Virus record (IMG/VR): IMGVR_UViG_3300035698_006590
Location: 1-46,591 of that record
DNA: 46,591 bases
Reading direction: 5' to 3' (one strand)
From: a virus
The notes under the pieces were generated by a model. That model saw only the letters and a program-made list of their open reading frames with translations. It was not told the origin of the DNA and searched no databases. Positions 39,257-46,374 of the stretch are shown here, one piece after another. Each line of letters opens with the position of its first letter. The stretch's first letter is position 1. The translations under genes were made by a program, and so were the position numbers.

Positions 39257-40578
39257 GGAGACCTCCTTAAAGCAACATTATCATCCTGAAACTTACCTCT
39301 TGCAGAACTCAGAGCATACCTAAGGGCGTCATAGAGGTGGTCATCTTGGTCTGTATCGACGTCTTCCACCTTCTTCTCGTCCAAAACAAGGTACTTTAGT
39401 TCTGCTATAAGCCCTTTACACGATTCATGAACCTGTAATCCTGGCTTAAAGTCTGGGAGATTCATCAGGAGTCTGTCAATCTTCCTCTTCCCGCTGATTC
39501 TGTTATTGTCTGCACGGGTTAGGTATACGCCCTCATCTCCGAAGTTATCGGCAGTTGACGTGAGACCTTTCTTTGCGTCGCTCTTAGTGTTCCACATAGA
39601 GGGGTCTCCATAGCGTACATGGATTTTTTCGAGAGCTGTAATCTCCTGAATATACCGAGCCTGCTGGCTATCGGATAATCTAGCTATCTTCACTTCCTTA
39701 TATACTATGTACCTGCCAACATCGGGGTCTCTTGCAAGCCATACAGCCCCGAACGGCTTGGTATAACCACTATCAATTCCGACAATCTTTATCCAATTTG
39801 GCGGAATTACCAAATTTCCCTTTATGATATGGTCATCACCAAATCCAGGGAATGCCTGCCCAGAGAATACTTCCCAGTCTCCTTCGAGCCAAGCCTTCCT
39901 CAGTTTTTCTGGTAACGTCTTCAAGTCTTCCCAATACTGCGGGTCAAGGCTCTCATTATCTTGCGGGAGAGCCTGAACAAACGCAAACTGGTCTTCCAGT
40001 GCTTTCAACTCATCTGGGAAATCTCTATCAATCCACAGTTTCTTCACCCACTGATGCCCTTTGCCTCCAGGGTTAGCTGTGCATAGGAACTTAGTGCTGG
40101 TGACTCCCGGGTAACGAAGGTTTCCGCGAAGAATATCGAACACTTCTTTGTTTACCTTTTCAATCTGGTCTATACCAATAGCTGCATATTCAGCACCAAG
40201 GTACTTGGAGGGGTCGTCTAAGTTTCGGAGCACCATGACTCCACCACCAAACTCATCCCTAAGTACAAAAGCAAGACCATCAGATTGTGTCTTCTTCACT
40301 TCGCCTAACCAGCGAGGCATCTCAATGTTTATCTTTGATATCTGCCTATCAGCAAGAACAGGATAAGACTCACAACCTAAGAACACGTGCGGTTTCTTTA
40401 TGCCCTTCTTAAAGAGTTCTAGCATAACCTGAACAAGCCACCACCTTAATAGGTATGACTTACCACCGCCACGAGCGCCTCCGTACATTACGAAGCGTTT
40501 ACTCCTTAGCGTCTTTAGACATTCCTTCTGTTTCGGATGGAAGCTTGTCATTTCCGTCCATCTTAGAATTTCCGTCAT
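39232..40578 (-). CDS. terL: Terminase large subunit (448 aa)
   Basis: ATPase: Walker A GGARGGGKS (33-41) with the adenine-binding Q of FHPKQ before it, Walker B AAIGIDQIEK (about 129-138; acidic D-Q in place of D-E) and FLCTANPGG (about 165-173, coupling motif). Nuclease domain: IVGIDSGYTKPFGAVWL (first acidic residue, about 263-279), IHVRYGDPSMW and DDHLYDALRYAL at the C-terminus (late acidic pair). It pumps DNA into the head. The ATG at 40578 has GGAGG at 6 nt and lies inside the small-subunit gene. Confidence 0.93.
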   Translation of the reverse strand: MTEILRWTEMTSFHPKQKECLKTLRSKRFVMYGGARGGGKSYLLRWWLVQVMLELFKKGIKKPHVFLGCESYPVLADRQISKINIEMPRWLGEVKKTQSDGLAFVLRDEFGGGVMVLRNLDDPSKYLGAEYAAIGIDQIEKVNKEVFDILRGNLRYPGVTSTKFLCTANPGGKGHQWVKKLWIDRDFPDELKALEDQFAFVQALPQDNESLDPQYWEDLKTLPEKLRKAWLEGDWEVFSGQAFPGFGDDHIIKGNLVIPPNWIKIVGIDSGYTKPFGAVWLARDPDVGRYIVYKEVKIARLSDSQQARYIQEITALEKIHVRYGDPSMWNTKSDAKKGLTSTADNFGDEGVYLTRADNNRISGKRKIDRLLMNLPDFKPGLQVHESCKGLIAELKYLVLDEKKVEDVDTDQDDHLYDALRYALSSARGKFQDDNVALRRSPWERITTI

Positions 40579-40948
40579 TCTCGTCCTCCATAGTATCTAA
40601 ACCATCAAAGAAGATTGATGACCTTATGGAAGCATCAACCGCCTGTACAGGTTTACCTTCAACTCTGTCAAATAACCACTTCACGCACTCATACCAGTCT
40701 CTAGGTGAGAACAACATCACAGGAGCTTTGTTCTCTATCTTAGAGGGTAATAGCTGAACCTCTCCAGTGAGAGCAACATCAACAATCATTTCCGCAATAA
40801 GCTCTTCAGCTGACTTAGACTGCCCCTTAGGGATTGTCTTCAGCTTATTAATCAGAGCGGTCATCAATGCTCTCTTCTGTAGAGCTCCGCCTTTCTTACC
40901 TTCTACGAGATTTTCTGTTGTAGCCTTGTCTTTTTTCTCCATCATCAT
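40499..40948 (-). CDS. terS: Terminase small subunit (149 aa)
   Basis: Start at 40948 (ATG-ATG-ATGG, with AGGGGA upstream). Helical, with basic N-terminal region MMMEKKDKATTENLVEGKKGG, then KRALMTALINKLKTIPKGQSKSAEELIAEMIVDVAL and DWYECVKWLFDRVEGKPVQAVD, a common ending of small terminase-like subunits. The end is acidic and Ser-rich. It recognises the packaging site. It overlaps the large-subunit gene by 80 bases and the preceding gene by 53 bases. Confidence 0.75.
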   Translation of the reverse strand: MMMEKKDKATTENLVEGKKGGALQKRALMTALINKLKTIPKGQSKSAEELIAEMIVDVALTGEVQLLPSKIENKAPVMLFSPRDWYECVKWLFDRVEGKPVQAVDASIRSSIFFDGLDTMEDENDGNSKMDGNDKLPSETEGMSKDAKE

Positions 40949-41315
40949 ATTCGCTTTCCCCTGGGAAACATGAGACCACAAGCAATCCGCTTCCGTGTTC
41001 ATGTATACCTGTCAGGGTTTCGTATAAGTCTTCAAATTTCTTAGTAGGATACTGAAGTACAACCAGCTGTCCTTTATCTCTAGTAGTGCCAACTTTATAA
41101 ATATTAGCAAAGAACTCAATCCTATCCTCATATCCCTCAGCACCCGCTATAATAACTTCCACTCTCCTTCTGTCATCTCTCCACTTCATGAGTTGACCAG
41201 CCTGCAATCCGTACCCCGAGTTTATAGTAAAATACACCCGTGCTTGGGGTGAATTTGGTACTGTTGCTATGTGGCTTATTATCGCTGGGAATGTGACGTC
41301 AGACACTATATTCAT
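40896..41315 (-). CDS. Hypothetical late protein (139 aa)
   Basis: Start at 41315, linked by TAATG to the coiled-coil gene. Beta-rich (ARVYFTINSGYGLQAGQLMKW; VEVIIAGAEGYEDRIEFFANIYKVG; QLVVLQYPT, about 80-100). The C-terminus is charged and basic (RQGYNRKSRRR). It is the second late gene. No family is recognised. It could be a packaging or host-takeover factor. Confidence 0.55.
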   Translation of the reverse strand: MNIVSDVTFPAIISHIATVPNSPQARVYFTINSGYGLQAGQLMKWRDDRRRVEVIIAGAEGYEDRIEFFANIYKVGTTRDKGQLVVLQYPTKKFEDLYETLTGIHEHGSGLLVVSCFPGESEYDDGEKRQGYNRKSRRR

Positions 41316-41650
41316 TATTTCTCTGGGGTAATCTTTTGTTCTTGGGCGCACTTTTTCGCGGCGATAGCTTCGATAGCTTCAAGCTTATCAATAATACCTT
41401 GCTTTGCTTTTACTTCATCTTCAAGCTTTAGGACTCTTCCCTCTAGTTCTATGATTCTCTTCAAGAGCCTGTCTACTCGTTTTTCGTAAGAGTCCACCAT
41501 TTTCTCGTATGCCTCCGATGTATTCGATAGTGACTCCGAATCTACTTTACGTTTATTCGCAGTTAGCATATAAATGGCAGTCAAAACACTAACGAGACCG
41601 CCTATCAATCCCATCATGTTAGTAATCCCACAAGTCGTTGATTCAAACAT
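41315..41650 (-). CDS. Membrane coiled-coil protein, first late gene (111 aa)
   Basis: One membrane helix (MMGLIGGLVSVLTAIYMLTA, about 12-31) followed by a long coiled-coil (SYEKRVDRLLKRIIELEGRVLKLEDEVKAKQGIIDKLEAIEAI, about 55-97) and a short charged end. The layout is like some phage holin- or spanin-type and superinfection proteins. SD AGAGGATTA. It follows the late promoter directly. Confidence 0.65.
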   Translation of the reverse strand: MFESTTCGITNMMGLIGGLVSVLTAIYMLTANKRKVDSESLSNTSEAYEKMVDSYEKRVDRLLKRIIELEGRVLKLEDEVKAKQGIIDKLEAIEAIAAKKCAQEQKITPEK

Positions 41651-41680
41651 TAATCCTCTATTTTACTGCCGTATTAGTAT

Positions 41681-41717
41681 TAGGATAAATTGTATCCTAT
41701 TTGTCTTCATTTAGCAA
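41681..41717 (-). promoter_or_regulatory. Late promoter with inverted-repeat operator
   Basis: TTGCTA (-35), a 17-nt spacer and TACAAT on the minus strand. TAGGATA and TATCCTA, separated by 5 nt (41681-41699), form a 7-bp-arm inverted repeat across the -10. It is different from the early operator. It should start the whole structural operon (41.65 kb down). Confidence 0.75.
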
Positions 41718-42026
41718 GGGTTCTTTTCGGTGTACCGATGACAAAGGATGTCACAGGTTATCTAGAAAACTGAGATTTCGTGTTGCGGTTTATACTGGTA
41801 TGTTGGTGGAGGGAGGGTGGGCATGAAGAGGGGGGTGAAGACCATGATGATGATATATATTATCTTTTATATATATAATTACAGAGAGCAAGGCGAGCAC
41901 AGTGAGCTGTATGTCGGCTCGTCCCTCACCGACCACCCCTACCCACGTGTACTGAACAACAGGCAGGAAGAACAAGCCGAGACCGCGTGTTGTCACCTAC
42001 AAGTGGCAGAGGTCAGCCTGAATCCA
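41718..42026. other. Non-coding divergent region before the large RNA
   Basis: About 300 nt with no convincing gene. It has an AT-rich tract (41845-41880, TATATAT-rich) after a G-rich stretch (GGTGGAGGGAGGGTGGGC). Frames on both strands lack SDs and protein-like composition. It separates the leftward late promoter from the RNA. Confidence 0.6.
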
Positions 42027-42055
42027 TTGACGGCAAAGGGAATTCAGCATACTTT
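42027..42055 (+). promoter_or_regulatory. Candidate rightward promoter for the large RNA
   Basis: TTGACG, a 17-nt spacer and TACTTT, RNA start near 42062. A TATAAT at 42084-42089 has no good -35. No better candidate lies just before 42361, so the transcript may begin about 300 nt earlier than the closed RNA structure. Confidence 0.4.
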
Positions 42056-42149
42056 AGCATGTAGACCTACCGCTGGTCACGCTTATAATGCCATCTGTTG
42101 TCCCCTAGACAGCCGTAAACCAAGCCTTCGTCCCCTTGTCTATGCTTAC

Positions 42150-42313
42150 CTCTTACTGGCAGTAAGAAAGAGTGAATGGCAAAGTCTGCCACTCTTACAC
42201 CATAAGAGCACGCAACAGAGTGAACAGACACACCGTTGATAAAACCAAGCACGCTAACCGCAACAGACGTGACGATGAAACTGTCACCACTGTTACGGGC
42301 TCACTCCGTGAGC
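42150..42313 (+). other. Hairpin-rich RNA leader 5' of the large RNA
   Basis: CTCTTAC occurs twice around GTAAGA-AAGAG, so two exclusive hairpins can form (about 42150-42200). A 13-bp interrupted hairpin lies at 42258-42298 (CCG, AACAG and GTGAC with their complements). GCTCAC-TCC-GTGAGC is at 42299-42313. Probably part of the same transcript. Confidence 0.5.
42269..42287 (+). repeat. Hairpin repeat GTGACGATGAAACTGTCAC
   Basis: First copy of the stem-loop also found at 46375-46393. Here it lies inside a longer hairpin (42258-42298) in the leader of the large RNA. The two copies bracket the 43-46 kb block. Confidence 0.55.
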
Positions 42314-42360
42314 ACAAACAGCACAATGAGATGACTAAGGTACGTTGGAATTGAAGTGCG

Positions 42361-43125
42361 AAGTAGCAAAAACGTCCGTTGCCTACTCTGCTCAAGTGTT
42401 CGAGACAGTCTGACTCAGACTTCCGCTCCGTGACCGTGTTCTAAGTGCCTTAATCCCCTTGCAAAACCCGTCTCAACCCCAGTGAGGGTTACTTTCAGAA
42501 CACTTCTCCTGGTCAGTTGTTTTACGCTCACCTTTTGGCAGGGACTGAACTTCTTATAAACCGTTCACAACACACACCCCACTGCACCTGTTCGCTTGTT
42601 ACTTGAGTGGAAAACCCTCTCTGTTCTTAGCACGTCAAGCGGGTGTCGCCCCGACGCTGTTGTCAGGTATAAGTTCAGAGAGCATCATAACACACCAGTC
42701 GACAAGTCGCCCTACGGGTTGAGACGACAAGAACAGTCGCCCTGTTAGGGTTATCAAGGACGACGTGAAACAAAAAAGTTGTCGACCTTGACAATCTCAA
42801 ACATGGTGTCTTATATACGATGCAGAACTTTGACAACAGAGTGGGTGCGCCTTTGCCCCGAATGACGAAGAACAGAGAGCCCCTCTAAGTAATCGCAAAC
42901 GGATAGTGGGGGTTCTGTGCGTTGCGAACACAGAAGTCCAAAACCAAAAGGCGACGTATCAACTGAGCAAGAGTAGCTGAAAGATAACCCCTACGGGGGT
43001 CTCAACAGTGCAAGGGGAGTAGGACAAGTCACGGACACTAGGAGCTTCAATCAGAATTAGACCCTAACACAAGCTGGAGTAGGCAACGGACTTGCTACTT
43101 CTATGTTTTTTGTTTGTTTTTTTTT
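42361..43125 (+). ncRNA. Large ornate structured RNA (about 740-765 nt)
   Basis: The outer helix is AAGTAGCAA (42361-42369) and GTCCGTTGCCTACTC (42374-42388) with GAGTAGGCAACGGAC (43077-43091) and TTGCTACTT (43092-43100): 24 perfect pairs, one 4-nt bulge, about 700 nt apart. The 3' end is followed by a T-rich tract (43106-43124), which suggests intrinsic termination and sets the plus strand. Nested inside are: TCAGTTG/CAACTGA (42513/42960), CCTTTTGG/CCAAAAGG (42531/42944), GGACT/AGTCC (42542/42935); a 17-bp helix 42617-42637 with 42863-42879; CTGTTGTCA/TGACAACAG (42657/42831); AAGTTC/GAACTT and GTCGACAA/TTGTCGAC (42698/42779). There are two cUACGg tetraloops (42712-42717 and 42991-42996). No gene fits the region. 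It resembles GOLLD/ROOL-type RNAs in size and complexity; membership is not established. Confidence 0.85.
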
Positions 43126-43164
43126 GCTAACTAATGGTTTTGAGATTTTGAAAGGAGTTTGATT

Positions 43165-43665
43165 ATGTTATTTAAACGTGAAGAGTTATTTAAGCTAGTC
43201 TCGCACCCACAACTTATAATTGTTTCCACCAATGGCTTCCTTGCTAAGAAAGGATTAGTCATGGGTAGAGGTTGTGCATATGAGCTAACTCAACGTATAC
43301 CCGGGATTGCGGTAAGGAGTGCCGTCCACATTCGTAGAGTGGGCAGTAAGCCGACCAACAATCTTAATATTTTTCTATACGGGTTTACAGTTCTCCAAAA
43401 CCCTACCGATAATAAGGTAGGCATTGGCTTATTCCAAGTCAAGTATAACTGGAGTAGTAAAGCTTCGGTTTTTCTCTTGAAATACTCAGCCCACATGTTA
43501 GCCCAATACGCAAAAAATAATCCTGCCACCCACATTCGTATGCCACTGGCAGGTGCTGGATTCGGACGATTAAATCCGCAAGAATGCAGAGAAACTCTAT
43601 CTGAATTCCTATCCAGTTTTGACAATTTAGTAGTTTGTTACAAATCAAAAAGGAGTTTGTCATGA
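43165..43665 (+). CDS. Macro-domain protein (166 aa)
   Basis: ADP-ribose-binding macro fold: LIIVSTNGFLAKKGLVMGRGCAYEL (about 17-41, the (V/I)-x-(S/A)-(T/A)-N-G...G-x-G-x-A stretch of ligand binding) and MPLAGAGFGRLNPQE (about 126-140, second phosphate loop). Macro domains bind or remove ADP-ribose or its derivatives. Start at 43165, with AAAGGAG 7 nt upstream. It overlaps the DUF4326-like gene (ATGA) and is thus co-translated with it. It is the first protein after the large RNA. Confidence 0.82.
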   Translation: MLFKREELFKLVSHPQLIIVSTNGFLAKKGLVMGRGCAYELTQRIPGIAVRSAVHIRRVGSKPTNNLNIFLYGFTVLQNPTDNKVGIGLFQVKYNWSSKASVFLLKYSAHMLAQYAKNNPATHIRMPLAGAGFGRLNPQECRETLSEFLSSFDNLVVCYKSKRSLS

Positions 43666-44021
43666 AACAGATTAAAGTGTACTTGCTGAAACATTTCGCC
43701 GATAAAAAAGCTATGAAGTCACTACCAGCTAACAAAGGTGGTGATTTTTTCTACATTGGCGGAAAGAACAAAGATTGGAAACTCGGTAATTCGCCTCTTG
43801 CGAATCCATTTGGGATTAGTAAAGACTGCTCGCAGAAACTTTCGACGGAGTCTTACAAGTCATGGTTATTCGACAAGATAAAGAAAGTCGACAAAAAAGT
43901 CGTGCCGACACTATTGAAAATCACCACATCGAAGAAACCAATCATTGTATGCAACAATAAGCGCAACGCCCAAGTTGTGCTTAGTGCATGTCGCTGGTTA
44001 GAGAAACTCTTCTCTGCGTAA
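43662..44021 (+). CDS. DUF4326-like protein (119 aa)
   Basis: The conserved core is FYIGGKNKDWKLGNSPLANPFGI (about 28-50; the Y-(I/V)-G-(R/G) ... L-x-N-P-F motif of DUF4326), then a Y-x-x-W-L helix and KKPIIVCNNKRNAQVVLSACRWL (about 91-113). DUF4326 often lies in phage operons with nucleotide or NAD-related proteins; its reaction is not known. The overlap with the macro gene is 4 bases. AAAAAGGAG lies before the ATG at 43662. Confidence 0.72.
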   Translation: MKQIKVYLLKHFADKKAMKSLPANKGGDFFYIGGKNKDWKLGNSPLANPFGISKDCSQKLSTESYKSWLFDKIKKVDKKVVPTLLKITTSKKPIIVCNNKRNAQVVLSACRWLEKLFSA

Positions 44022-44258
44022 ACACCCTCGGCTAATAAGAGCCAGCGTGCTACTCAGTAAATAGACACCCCCGCAGTAAGAATACTCGGCGTGTCGTTCT
44101 TGAGCACCGTTACAAACCGCAACAGCCCGTAAATCCATACGTGTGCTGATGAAAAAGCGAAACAAACCGTGTGCTTGAGTATATTGTATCCATTTGTCCA
44201 TGTTACTGTTCCGAGTAAATCGGCTTCAGTTAACTCACACTATGAAAGGAGTCTTGCC

Positions 44259-44294
44259 ATGAATAAGAATCAAACTATCGGCAAACCATTATGA
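44259..44294 (+). CDS. Possible 11-aa micro-ORF with strong ribosome site
   Basis: ATG 44259 to TGA 44294 (MNKNQTIGKPL) behind GAAAGGAG at proper spacing, the same SD used by all genes of this block. It could be a leader peptide, a remnant, or a ribosome landing site upstream of 44355. Too short to judge. Confidence 0.3.
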   Translation: MNKNQTIGKPL

Positions 44295-44354
44295 GTTTGC
44301 TAACCACCGTAAGTGTCATACCAAAGAACTATCCTAACTCGAAAGGAGTTTACC

Positions 44355-44462
44355 ATGATTAGTATGCTTCCAATAGCATCACAGATAACAATTGCAATGC
44401 TATCTGTAATCGGATTGGTATGGGTAATAACAATGTTATTTCTCTTACTAGCTTCCAAATGA
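44355..44462 (+). CDS. 35-aa single-pass membrane peptide
   Basis: MISMLPIASQITIAMLSVIG starts the protein, and hydrophobic residues run almost to the end (LLLASK). GAAAGGAG 7 nt upstream. One membrane helix with almost no soluble part. It may disturb or sense the membrane, like small phage exclusion or lysis-timing peptides; no family. Confidence 0.55.
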   Translation: MISMLPIASQITIAMLSVIGLVWVITMLFLLLASK

Positions 44463-44517
44463 AATCCAGCATATCTTATATCGTATCAAAGCATCATAAA
44501 CTTGAAAGGAGTTTATC

Positions 44518-44760
44518 ATGAAGAATGACGCAGTGTTCGTCACTGTCAGGAGAACCTTCAGATTCAATGTCAGACCAGAAATGGTCATTGATGAAGTGCG
44601 AGCCTTAATAGGCGGGACTCTTGAAGACTTAGACGAACAAAAGTTAATCAGCAATCCCCTTTTAGCTAAAAAAGACGGTGTAATAAGTGAAGTCACCTCT
44701 ATCAACATACCAAGCAGAGGTGTCGGTTGGGCAAAATCAACCATCCGTTACACCAGCTAA
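44518..44760 (+). CDS. Hypothetical protein (80 aa)
   Basis: Soluble small alpha/beta protein: a strand (AVFVTVRRTFRFNV), then a helix (MVIDEVRALIGGTLEDLDEQKLISNPLL) and a second strand (ISEVTSINIP), layout strand-helix-strand. GAAAGGAG 8 nt upstream. It is in the rightward block between two structured spacers. No family recognised. Confidence 0.6.
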   Translation: MKNDAVFVTVRRTFRFNVRPEMVIDEVRALIGGTLEDLDEQKLISNPLLAKKDGVISEVTSINIPSRGVGWAKSTIRYTS

Positions 44761-44787
44761 AAGGTTTATTCAGCAACGCATCTCAGT

Positions 44788-44863
44788 AAGCGCACATAAA
44801 AACAAAGCGTAGTGCGGAGTCCCGTCAATCGCTTGTGCGTGTTAATTGCCAGTCTATCTGGCA
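44788..44863 (+). other. Structured spacer before the gene at 44880
   Basis: GCGCACA can pair with TGTGCGT and AAGCG with CGCTT across about 50 nt. TGCCAG-TCTAT-CTGGCA is a perfect hairpin (44847-44863), 17 nt before the next start codon. It may control translation of that gene or be an independent RNA element. Confidence 0.45.
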
Positions 44864-44879
44864 GAAAGTGAGCATAACT

Positions 44880-45074
44880 ATGACATTCGTAAATAGTAAG
44901 CCAACGCCTGAACAACTCAAAGCTCAGGGTTGCATCGACTCAGTTCGTAAATATCAGTTACTCTTAAACTCCAGTGGTGTCTTACCCAAAGGAGTGAGAG
45001 AACAGTACCACCAAAGAATCAGAGTCGCACGCAGAATGATAAGCAGTTTTCGCAAAACTGCCACACAGCGCTAG
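44880..45074 (+). CDS. Small basic protein (64 aa)
   Basis: Start at 44880. The SD is weak (AAAGTGAG), and a hairpin precedes it. Protein: MTFVNSKPTPEQLKAQGCID then KYQLLLNSSGVLPKGVREQYHQRIRVARRMISSFRKTATQR, a basic helix-rich tail likely to bind nucleic acid. The upstream extension to 44835 has no SD. Unknown family. Confidence 0.5.
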   Translation: MTFVNSKPTPEQLKAQGCIDSVRKYQLLLNSSGVLPKGVREQYHQRIRVARRMISSFRKTATQR

Positions 45075-45382
45075 TTTCAACTAAGTGCGCCTGACAAGCG
45101 AGATTAGCACAACTTCATCGAAAACATCATCGACCAAAGCCTCTTCAGGCTGATAAAACACCGCAGACTATCGAATAAGGCAGGTATAGCAAACCTGCAA
45201 ATCGGGAAACGCCTCTTAAGGTTGACGACATCCCGTAAACCATGCCATACCCAATAAGATTATAGGCAATCGCAGGCTCTTGCATTTCCATTGCATCACG
45301 CCAATTTTGCTAAATTGCACGGTTATGACATAGGTTATTTTATCAAAGCTTCATCAATATCACGAAGATAATGGAGTCCAAA
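45075..45382 (+). other. Non-coding spacer with hairpins
   Basis: About 300 nt without a good frame. It holds AGCCT-CTTC-AGGCT (about 45138-45151) and GCAGGT-ATAGCAA-ACCTGC (about 45182-45200). It also has a CCGTAAAC word also found at 42113 and, as CCGTAAATC, at 44127. It may be a leader or small-RNA region. Confidence 0.45.
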
Positions 45383-45640
45383 ATGAGTTCAAAACGTGCA
45401 AATAACCAAGTACCGTTCATGCTTAACGCACCTATAAGAGTTAGGAAACCTAACCGCCACAATCGGGGTCAATCGCCCCACTCGATGAGCAGACGTGCAA
45501 TTAGGCAGGAAGAAGTTAAGCGAAGTCGCAGAGAAAATGCGCAACAGGCTCAAGGTGAGTCTGAACCTTATCAAAAAGATAAGTCTAGTAACACTCAAGT
45601 AAATCGCAACGTCTCGGATGAGACGAAAGGAGTACCAAAT

Positions 45641-46105
45641 ATGGATAACCAACATCAAAATAAACAAAAAAAAGCCGTTTGCACGGGTGATACCCAATCC
45701 CTTGCGAACGTGAACATCACGGTGTCGCTATTTGACATAGTCAGAGAATACCCTGAATCAGTGAAAGCCGTAGTATGTCAAATATTTGACTATTGCATAA
45801 AAGACAAGAATCCCCTTCTTGCTTTCTTCAACACTCTTGGCAGTGCCGTTGTAGGTAAGTACCTATTCAACACGGGCACAGAAAAAGTTGAGTTCACAAT
45901 AGACATGAGCAAAATGAAAGGCGTAAACCTCAAGAGCCTCATGTCATCGCAACAAGTCAAGTATACCCCAGCGCAGGCGTCAGCACGAGCCTTCATGAAA
46001 AAATGGCTCAAGCCAATGGGTATTGACCCGAAAGCAGAAAACGTTCTGGAAATAGATTTGGACGTTGCAGACAAAGTTGAAAAAAAGCATGAAAACCAGC
46101 AATAA
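45641..46105 (+). CDS. Hypothetical protein (154 aa; longer in-frame form from 45383)
   Basis: GAAAGGAG at proper spacing before the ATG at 45641 supports the short form. A second possible start at 45383 (GGAG 6 nt upstream) adds an 86-residue basic, disordered N-terminus (SRRAIRQEEVKRSRRENAQ). The core has NVNITVSLFDIVREYPESVKAVVCQIFDY and a KVEFTIDMSKMKGVNLKSLM stretch, then a helical end. Both forms may be made. No family recognised. Confidence 0.55.
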   Translation: MDNQHQNKQKKAVCTGDTQSLANVNITVSLFDIVREYPESVKAVVCQIFDYCIKDKNPLLAFFNTLGSAVVGKYLFNTGTEKVEFTIDMSKMKGVNLKSLMSSQQVKYTPAQASARAFMKKWLKPMGIDPKAENVLEIDLDVADKVEKKHENQQ

Positions 46106-46181
46106 AATCCCAGCTTTATTGTTATTCGCTTTCATCGTCCAGATGATTAAACTAATCAGAATCAAACTCAACATTGATTAG
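46089..46181 (+). CDS. 30-aa hydrophobic peptide
   Basis: ATG 46089 to TAG 46181, overlapping the preceding gene by 17 bases. Hydrophobic middle (IPALLLFAFIVQMI) and a basic end. The SD is poor, so real expression is doubtful, but the composition is that of a membrane peptide. Confidence 0.3.
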   Translation: MKTSNKIPALLLFAFIVQMIKLIRIKLNID

Positions 46182-46302
46182 CCATACATATCTTCGGTAA
46201 GGATTGATATTCTTGCAAAATCTCAGTCAAAAACAGGTATCTGCCAAAGCTAAGGCAGTATAAATCCTAGTATATTCAGTAGGAGCAGTTAGCACAAATT
46301 TA

Positions 46303-46334
46303 GGCGGGGTGAATGCCACACTCTGCCTTTTTTT
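46303..46334 (+). terminator. Rightward intrinsic terminator
   Basis: GGCGGGGTG pairs with CACTCTGCC (two G-U pairs) around a short loop, followed by TTTTTTT. It ends the 43.1-46.2 kb group; the next rightward promoter is at 264 across the junction. Confidence 0.8.
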
Positions 46335-46374
46335 ATGTGAGCTACGGGAATAAAAAAAAGAGCACTTCATGGAA

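Noticed and set aside
41817-42239. Open frame of 140 codons on the plus strand
   Set aside because: No ribosome site, an odd composition, and it runs into the structured RNA leader; the overlapping frames on the other strand are no better.
42788-42817. TTGACA-N18-TATATA promoter-like sequence
   Set aside because: It lies inside the large RNA, where several of its bases take part in helices (GGTGT and GATGC strands nearby), and lacks the TGG-extended -10 of the phage promoters.
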